Assembly (NCBI RefSeq): GCF_000299915.1
Contig: NZ_AMRI01000002.1
Span: 1-64,000 of the forward strand
DNA length: 64,000 nucleotides
Direction of reading: 5' to 3'
Origin: Gallaecimonas xiamenensis 3-C-1
GTDB taxonomy: Bacteria; Pseudomonadota; Gammaproteobacteria; Enterobacterales; Gallaecimonadaceae
The notes under the pieces are model-generated. The model was given only the letters and a program-made list of their open reading frames with translations, ran no database searches and was not told where the DNA came from. Shown in pieces: positions 58,242-64,000 of this stretch. Numbering within the stretch: the stretch's first letter is position 1; the number at the start of each line of letters is the position of its first letter. The position numbers and the translations under genes were made by a program.

Positions 58242-59762
58242 CTAAATACCTCCTTCGGGCTCTTCTCTAAAGGCTTCTATAAATTCAGGGTTCTGACTGA
58301 ATGGCTCCATCGTTGCGAGACGGTCAAATATTTCGTCCCGGCTGAAGCCATTCTTCTGGAATGAGTCGTAAATCTTTTGCAGGAGAGGCCTGACCTCTGC
58401 GTATTTTGCGCCCTCAAGCGGGCTGCTCATCCTGTCTGGTTCTTCAGAACTGGTGATGATGATGTGAGATGCAGGGATGGTCTCCTCCAACAGGCGCAGA
58501 ATGGGCTCGATTTTGTCGGTCCCGATTTCGCGGAGGGAAGACTGAATAAGAGGATGCTCACGGTTTATCTCGTAGAAATACTTCCCGTGTCTGCTCTTCT
58601 GCTGCCAAAGAAAAACATGGTCTTGGGAGGACTTTCTGGCAATGACCTTTCCCCTGTGGCGATATATCTGAACCGCCTGCTCTCGCGTCAGTTTGGCGAT
58701 TCTTTTCAGCTCAGCGCGAAGGTAGCCGGGAGGCCTGGCGCGGGATTTCTTTACGTCGATCTGCCACTCATCGTCCATATTGTTGGGCAGGTCGATCTGG
58801 ATTCTTGCCAGCTTGTGGTGCTCCTCCTTCTGAAAACCAAGCCCGAGCCAGTCGCCAGGAACGAGGAGACGTTCATTTCGATAAATGTAGAAGCCCTGCT
58901 GAGCATTCCAGCCCTGGGGGCCAGCCGCTGCCCGATGCCTGTCCTGGGTCAGCTTGGACTGATGTGGAAGCACGTAAGGTGTAACGGTGAGATGAACGCC
59001 TTTGCAGAAGAGCTTCTCCGAGGGGAGCTCCTGCGTTGCCTTTTCCCCTCGCAGGAACGGGTCCCAGGCCCCTATCTGGCGGCCATTGATGAAGATATTG
59101 ATACCGCCCCGCTTTTCCAAGTAGCGGTGAAATACCATCGCAAGGTGCTCTTTGACCTCCTCAATGGCTTCGAGAAAGCGGTTGTAGGCGCTCTTATCGT
59201 CAGTGCGTGCAGACCCGGTAACCCGATCCATTTCCTCCCAGAGGATAATCGTCCCCTGTTGGGCTATCTCTTCCCCTGCCCCTGTGAGCCGATGCTGGTT
59301 GACCTTTTTGAGGAGACGCCACTCTCCGGCAGTGTTGATGTAATCAAGATCCCAGCAGCGGGCCACACAGGGATCATCCTTCGTCTTTGTAACAACAGAA
59401 AGGCGCCTGCACTGCGAGAAGGATGCGGTCTTGAGTCCCAGTCCGAATCTGCCGAGATCACCTGGGGCACGGTCTTCCAGGGGGCTTTTCGATCCTGGCC
59501 TCATGGCCGCCACCAGTTCGACATCCGTCATTCCACCGCCATCATCCCTGATGGCTATGAAAGAATGAGCGCCATCCCATTCAAACCTGAGCCAGACATT
59601 CCTAGCCGCAGCAGAGATGCAGTTATCAACAAGGTCGGCGATAGCGGTAGGCAGGCTGTATCCGAAGGCTCTCAGCGACTCGACGAGAGCTGATGGCTCA
59701 GGTCGGGCCACATCGTAATCATCCGGTGATAGTTCAGGTATGGGAGCTTGTTCCGTTTTCAC
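58242..59762 (-). CDS. GHKL ATPase, MORC/MutL-like
   Basis: A 506-aa protein with a Bergerat ATP-binding fold: N box AIADLVDNCISAA (Asn47), G1 box IRDDGGGMTD (about 71-80) and G2 box GRFGLGLKTASF (104-115). It continues with an S5-like second domain, as in MORC and MutL. ATP-driven dimer closure is the likely mechanism, clamping or looping DNA. Related prokaryotic GHKL proteins are known in restriction-modification gene clusters. It is first in the four-gene operon, with an AT-rich promoter region at 59763-59950. Confidence 0.88.
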   Translation of the reverse strand: MKTEQAPIPELSPDDYDVARPEPSALVESLRAFGYSLPTAIADLVDNCISAAARNVWLRFEWDGAHSFIAIRDDGGGMTDVELVAAMRPGSKSPLEDRAPGDLGRFGLGLKTASFSQCRRLSVVTKTKDDPCVARCWDLDYINTAGEWRLLKKVNQHRLTGAGEEIAQQGTIILWEEMDRVTGSARTDDKSAYNRFLEAIEEVKEHLAMVFHRYLEKRGGINIFINGRQIGAWDPFLRGEKATQELPSEKLFCKGVHLTVTPYVLPHQSKLTQDRHRAAAGPQGWNAQQGFYIYRNERLLVPGDWLGLGFQKEEHHKLARIQIDLPNNMDDEWQIDVKKSRARPPGYLRAELKRIAKLTREQAVQIYRHRGKVIARKSSQDHVFLWQQKSRHGKYFYEINREHPLIQSSLREIGTDKIEPILRLLEETIPASHIIITSSEEPDRMSSPLEGAKYAEVRPLLQKIYDSFQKNGFSRDEIFDRLATMEPFSQNPEFIEAFREEPEGGI

Positions 59763-60005
59763 CCAGAAAGCCTCTCAGTAGATCTTCGATTACTTCAACG
59801 TCCAGTTGAACAAAACTAGGCCTTGTTGAGCAAGTTGATGGAACTTGGGAGCTCAGAGGACTCCCTGCTTTGGGGCAGCCAAAAGGATAATTGCTTTTTC
59901 TTAATTTAAAATAAAGTCGTTATCTATCAGTTGGCGAGCCATCAACGTCCCTAGACGCCTCAGCACTTGAGGACCAGACCGTTCCACTTTCAATGGAGCG
60001 CTGAG
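59763..60005. other. Intergenic, promoter region of defence operon
   Basis: An AT-rich stretch (59888-59935) lies upstream of the GHKL ATPase gene and is the likely promoter. One minus-strand frame without a start codon runs through part of it (VQLDVEVIEDLLRGF) and stops inside the GHKL gene; I see no gene here. Confidence 0.5.
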
Positions 60006-60230
60006 TCACCGGGGTGTGAGCTGATATGCAAAGCTGCATGGAGCAGGTTTAAACATCAGTGCATTACTCTGCCGGCCACTTGGCAGTGTTTGTGCCAACT
60101 GCTCCGGAGTAAAAGCGTAGTGCTGGCAGACTTGCTCATACACCTCACGCAACGGGCGCTCTTTGCCGTCGGCAAGGGCAACAAGCACGGCAGGCATTAT
60201 GACTTCGTAACTGAGTAAGGTGGCGTCCAT
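60006..60230 (-). pseudogene. Truncated Mrr N-terminal domain
   Basis: The frame begins MDATLLSYEVIMPAVLVALA and continues DGKERPLREVYEQVCQHYAF and LAQTLPSGRQ. This is the winged-helix N-terminal domain of Mrr-type restriction endonucleases (usually LLADGKEH...LLPSGRQ). After about residue 54 (position 60069) the match ends and the frame closes in 20 unrelated residues (SNALMFKPAPC). The wing, linker and whole Mrr nuclease domain are missing. It is likely a remnant left by insertion or deletion of the defence island next to it. It could be translated as a 74-aa peptide. Confidence 0.7.
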
Positions 60231-60308
60231 GTCGGAGGTCTATGTGGGCATGTCAAAGCCATATATTGCCATAGAAACCTAGACTTAGATGGTGTGGCAA
60301 AGGCCAAG

Positions 60309-61232
60309 TCACATAACAAAGTCGCCACCGGTACTTGGCTTGCCAGCCAGCCTGTTTTGCAGCTTGGTCAGCAGCTTATCAAGGGTTTGGTTGAGATAGG
60401 CCAAGAACTTGTCGCGGCCCAAGGTACGGTCGAAGACATCGCTGGGCAAAAAACGGCGCATCTCGGCGGTAAATTCGCCCCCTGCCAGGATGTGGGGCAA
60501 CGACTGGCGGCGCTGGTTGAGCCGGTCTTCAAAGTCGGTCAGTTGGTAGTCTTGCACCTTGCGGCTAACCAAATCGAGGTTGAGTTGTGCCCCTTGTTGC
60601 AAGAGCCAAGGAATATCCCAGATGTCTCGGTGGCGAATATAACGCTGGGTGGCAGGTAAGGCGATGAGCTTATCTGCCAGCACTTCGTCCAGGGTTTCGG
60701 TATAGATCAGGGTGTCTTCGTAGCCATCCGGCAGAAAATCGTAATTGCTGCGAAGGGGCAGGGGCACTTTGGTATAAGCCGGGATATTGGCCACTTCAAT
60801 CTTGATGCGCTGTTGCGGTACGTCTTTACGGCCAGGGGAGGTGACAACGGACACCTGCCATTTGTCGATGGCCAGTTCGGCGTACCTTGGGTCTTTGCGA
60901 AGCGATGCGGGCTCTTTTACGTTCACTTCCAGGCCGTAGCGGGTACCGATGTAGTCTTCAAGGCATGTCTTGATTTGTGCAATGTCCTGGCTGCTAAAGC
61001 CGCTACCGCCAGCGAAATCCAAATCTTCACTGAAGCGGTTGCCGCCGTAGCACAGGCGTAGGCAGGTGCCGCCTTGGAAGACCAAGTTGTCCAGTAAACC
61101 GGCCGCGTCCAGGCAGAAAAGAATGTCGTAATGGAGCAGTTCTTTTTCGATCACCGGGCGCATGTGGGCGAGGTGGCTATTGGCCACGGCCCTCTCCACC
61201 AGCGCTGCAAAATCGGCTGCTTCAATTTTCAT
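60309..61232 (-). CDS. AbiEii-family nucleotidyltransferase toxin
   Basis: A 307-aa toxin of the type IV AbiE toxin-antitoxin family. The nucleotidyltransferase motif is GGTCLRLCYGGNRFSEDLDF (residues about 53-72, with the G-x-x-x-R-x-x-x-x-x-D-x-D pattern), and the downstream block DTLIYTETLDEVLADKLIAL carries the conserved KLxAL segment. Family members pyrophosphorylate or modify tRNA and stop growth upon phage infection. It overlaps the antitoxin gene by 11 bases. Confidence 0.9.
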   Translation of the reverse strand: MKIEAADFAALVERAVANSHLAHMRPVIEKELLHYDILFCLDAAGLLDNLVFQGGTCLRLCYGGNRFSEDLDFAGGSGFSSQDIAQIKTCLEDYIGTRYGLEVNVKEPASLRKDPRYAELAIDKWQVSVVTSPGRKDVPQQRIKIEVANIPAYTKVPLPLRSNYDFLPDGYEDTLIYTETLDEVLADKLIALPATQRYIRHRDIWDIPWLLQQGAQLNLDLVSRKVQDYQLTDFEDRLNQRRQSLPHILAGGEFTAEMRRFLPSDVFDRTLGRDKFLAYLNQTLDKLLTKLQNRLAGKPSTGGDFVM

Positions 61233-61758
61233 TCAGTTCATCCAGGTCAACGAGGTGGGTGTTGCGGCCAACCCGTTTGAGGTCGCCGTAGGCCCTGGCT
61301 TTGGTGGCCAGGCGCAATGGCCGCCCAACGGAGCGAAGGCCTGGCAAAAGTTGCCGGACCGGCCTTTTGGTATGGGTAAATTCAATTACGCCAAAAGGCG
61401 TTTTAAATTCCCCCTTACGCCCCGTGGTTACCACGGTCAGGCGGTCAATTGGGATCTGTGAGATCACGCCGTACTCCGACAACGCCGACTCCAGGCTGAC
61501 ATAGTTGTACTCACCTCTTCGCAGGGTCTTGGCGATCTGCTCCAAGGTGCCGGCCCCAAGGTGCCGTGAGTTGCTAAAAACATAAACGCCCTTAGCAACA
61601 CGGGTGAGCAAGCCGCTCTTGGTAAGCCTTTGCAACCCGGCATGTAACGCCCGCGCGTTATCCTCCGGGAACAGCTTGGCCAGATCCCGGTGGGCAAACA
61701 CGTATCGGCCATTGCGGTCTTGCTCGCTTAGGCGCTCAATGGCGGTGCTCTGTTGCAT
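61222..61758 (-). CDS. AbiEi-family antitoxin
   Basis: A 178-aa antitoxin. The N-terminal winged helix (about 20-70: AGLQRLTKSGLLTRVAKGVY) represses the operon in this family, and the C-terminal AbiEi domain (YNYVSLESALSEYGVISQIP, VVTTGRKGEFKTPFG) neutralises the toxin. It is the first gene of the abiE pair, with an AT-rich promoter upstream (61759-61850). The pair is AbiEi/AbiEii order as usual. Confidence 0.88.
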   Translation of the reverse strand: MQQSTAIERLSEQDRNGRYVFAHRDLAKLFPEDNARALHAGLQRLTKSGLLTRVAKGVYVFSNSRHLGAGTLEQIAKTLRRGEYNYVSLESALSEYGVISQIPIDRLTVVTTGRKGEFKTPFGVIEFTHTKRPVRQLLPGLRSVGRPLRLATKARAYGDLKRVGRNTHLVDLDELNEN

Positions 61759-61904
61759 AGGCTATGTGTACGTAAATGACATCAATATGGGTTATTAGAG
61801 TCTACATAATAGCAATGTTCATAAGTGAGCATAAAAGACATTTTTAGGTGTTATTTGTGTCCACTAGTTGGTTTTCATTGCCGATGACGCTGTGCCCTTT
61901 GCAT

Positions 61905-61928
61905 AAAAAAGCCCCGCATGAGCGGGGC
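61905..61928 (-). terminator. Terminator after yicC
   Basis: GCCCCGC-ATGA-GCGGGGC hairpin; on the minus strand it is followed by six T's. It lies 20 bases past the yicC stop. Confidence 0.85.
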
Positions 61929-61948
61929 CTTAGGGAGGGATACGGCCA

Positions 61949-62812
61949 TCACTCAATATTTTGGATCTGCTCGCGCATCTGCTCGATCAGCACCTTGAGT
62001 TCTACCGAGCTGGCGGTGATGTCGGCGTTGATGGACTTGGAGCCCAGGGTGTTCGCCTCGCGGTTGAACTCCTGCATCATAAAGTCCAGGCGCCGGCCTA
62101 TGGCGCCGCCCTTTTTGAGGATGCTGCGGGTTTCTTTGACGTGGGACTCGAGGCGGTCCAGCTCTTCGGCCACGTCAACGCGGCTGGCCAGCATCACCAT
62201 TTCCTGCTCCAGGCGGGCCGGGTCCAGTTCCACCTTGGCTTCTTCGAAGCGGTTTAGCAGGCGCTCGCGCTGCCAGGCCAATACCTGCGGCATCTGCTCG
62301 CGTACCTTGGCCACTTCCCCCAGTACCCCGTCGAGGCGGGTTTCAATCAGGGTTTTGAGGTTGCTGCCTTCACGGCCACGGGCGTCGATAAAGTCCTTGA
62401 GGGTCTCGTCGAAGGCGGCCAGCAGATCTTCGCTGATGGCGTCCAGATCCGCCTCGGGGGCGTTCATCACCCCTGGCCAGCGCAGCACGTCCAGCACATT
62501 GATCTGCGATTGGGGGGCCTTGGCGGCCAGCTCGCTGGCGCGGGCCATCAGCATGTCGGCCAGGGCGCCGTTGTAGGCCAGGGTGTTGGCGTCGGCGGCG
62601 GCCGCTTCAAAGCGCAGCTGCACTTCTACCTTGCCCCGGTTGAGCTTGGCCCGCAGTTTGTCCCGCAGCACAGGGTCCAGGCCCCGGAAGGATTCGGGCA
62701 GGCGCAGGTAGGTTTCCAGGTAACGCTGGTTTACCGAGCGGATTTCCCAGGAGGCGTTGCCCCAGTCGGCCCGCACATCTTTGCGGGCAAAAGCGGTCAT
62801 GCTGTAGGTCAT
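61949..62812 (-). CDS. yicC: YicC-family endoribonuclease
   Basis: A 287-aa protein of the YicC/YloC family, single-strand RNA endonucleases involved in small-RNA turnover. The N-terminal MTYSMTAFARKDVRADWG and SVNQRYLETYLRLPESFRGL, and the C-terminal AIGRRLDFMMQEFNREANTLGSKS, are strongly conserved. It is divergent from rph, the standard gammaproteobacterial order. This marks the return to core chromosome right of the defence island. Confidence 0.94.
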   Translation of the reverse strand: MTYSMTAFARKDVRADWGNASWEIRSVNQRYLETYLRLPESFRGLDPVLRDKLRAKLNRGKVEVQLRFEAAAADANTLAYNGALADMLMARASELAAKAPQSQINVLDVLRWPGVMNAPEADLDAISEDLLAAFDETLKDFIDARGREGSNLKTLIETRLDGVLGEVAKVREQMPQVLAWQRERLLNRFEEAKVELDPARLEQEMVMLASRVDVAEELDRLESHVKETRSILKKGGAIGRRLDFMMQEFNREANTLGSKSINADITASSVELKVLIEQMREQIQNIE

Positions 62813-62946
62813 AAGGATTCCTTCGCGATTTGACCCCAGTATACCCAGACTTGGCCGGCCTTGTGAAAGCCCGGCAGGGCCCAGGCCGTGGCCGATGGCG
62901 GCCAGTTCCCCTATAATGGCGCCACCTTTTACAGCCAGGACCAGCC

Positions 62947-63660
<714 letters not shown>

Positions 63661-63670
63661 TTGTTATTGA

Positions 63671-63692
63671 CGGGGCATTGGCCCCGTTTTTT
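63671..63692 (+). terminator. rph-pyrE intergenic hairpin, probable attenuator
   Basis: CGGGGC-ATTG-GCCCCG stem followed by six T's, between the rph stop and the pyrE start. In E. coli the same location carries the attenuator through which UTP level controls pyrE by coupling to rph translation; conservation of place and shape suggests the same here. Confidence 0.75.
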
Positions 63693-63706
63693 ATGGGACC
63701 GACATC

Positions 63707-64000
63707 ATGAAAGCCTACCAAAAAGCCTTTATCGAATTTGCCATCGAGCGCCAGGTGCTGCGCTTTGGCAGCTTTACCCTCAAGTCCGGCCGCCAGAGCC
63801 CATATTTTTTCAACGCCGGCCTCTTTAACACCGGCCGCGATCTCGCCAAGCTGGGCCGCTTCTATGCCGACGCCCTGATGGATGCCGGTATCGACTTTGA
63901 CCTGCTGTTCGGCCCGGCCTACAAGGGCATTCCCATCGCCACCACCACCGCCGTGGCCCTGAGCGATCACCACGACAAAGACTACCCCTACTGCTTTAAC
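63707..64000 (+). CDS. pyrE: Orotate phosphoribosyltransferase (5' part)
   Basis: The first 98 codons of PyrE, which joins orotate to PRPP in pyrimidine synthesis; the window ends inside the gene. [41 protein letters not shown] and [21 protein letters not shown] are clear family segments (the PRPP-binding loop lies beyond the cut). It follows rph as in E. coli. Confidence 0.95.
   Translation, partial: MKAYQKAFIEFAIERQVLRFGSFTLKSGRQSPYFFNAGLFNTGRDLAKLGRFYADALMDAGIDFDLLFGPAYKGIPIATTTAVALSDHHDKDYPYCFN

Noticed and set aside
59763-59900. Minus-strand frame FVQLDVEVIEDLLRGF upstream of the GHKL gene
   Set aside because: No start codon with a ribosome site, and it ends within the first codons of the GHKL gene; most likely chance or a very old remnant.
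49817-61758. Prophage or integrative element with integrase
   Set aside because: No integrase, transposase, tRNA end or flanking direct repeat was seen in the window.

Overview
The window looks like chromosome of a GC-rich gammaproteobacterium. The core gene orders gmk-rpoZ-spoT-trmH-recG, yicC/rph-pyrE and prlC...rsmJ match enteric and marine gammaproteobacteria. The proteins resemble those of the Alteromonadales/Gallaecimonas type, but that placement is a judgement from reading, not a search. Codon third positions are strongly G/C almost everywhere. The exception is about 49.8-59.8 kb, which is visibly AT-richer and is the clearest imported segment.

Layout. 0-4.2 kb: an orphan protein, a small membrane protein, an ECF sigma/anti-sigma/PDZ operon, a 2OG-Fe(II) oxygenase and a lipoprotein. 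4.2-12.8 kb: a zinc-ribbon rhomboid protease, glutathione reductase, a PspB-like peptide, oligopeptidase A (prlC), a 3-methyladenine glycosylase, a HopJ-family protein, a small oxidoreductase/VOC operon and rsmJ. 12.8-18.1 kb: an exported protein with 13 nonapeptide repeats in an operon with a VanZ-like protein, then peroxiredoxin, MscS, an FMN reductase and a YhiN flavoprotein. 18.2-32.7 kb: accessory metabolism, with LysR-controlled oxidoreductases, a TonB-dependent receptor next to a lipoprotein acylase and a membrane AraC regulator, and an exported M20 amidohydrolase. 32.7-37.8 kb: bactofilin overlapping an M23 peptidase, a decayed nfsA and a pitrilysin-type protease. 37.8-43.7 kb: the recG-trmH-spoT-rpoZ-gmk block. 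43.8-49.7 kb: a probable iron-regulated receptor, queH, a muramidase and a second M20 amidohydrolase.

49.8-61.8 kb is a defence island. vsr and a C5 cytosine methyltransferase with an unusual insertion diverge from a 75 bp gap. Facing them is a tightly coupled four-gene operon: GHKL/MORC-like ATPase, Z1 ATPase/helicase, PD-(D/E)XK nuclease and AIPR protein. Next come a truncated Mrr N-terminal domain and an AbiEi/AbiEii toxin-antitoxin pair. The likely logic is self-marking by methylation, Vsr repair of the T:G mismatches that methylation causes, and an ATP-driven complex attacking unmarked DNA. This assembly is the best candidate for an under-described system. Chromosomal housekeeping genes resume with yicC, rph and the 5' part of pyrE at the right edge.

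No rRNA, tRNA, CRISPR array or intact insertion sequence was recognised.
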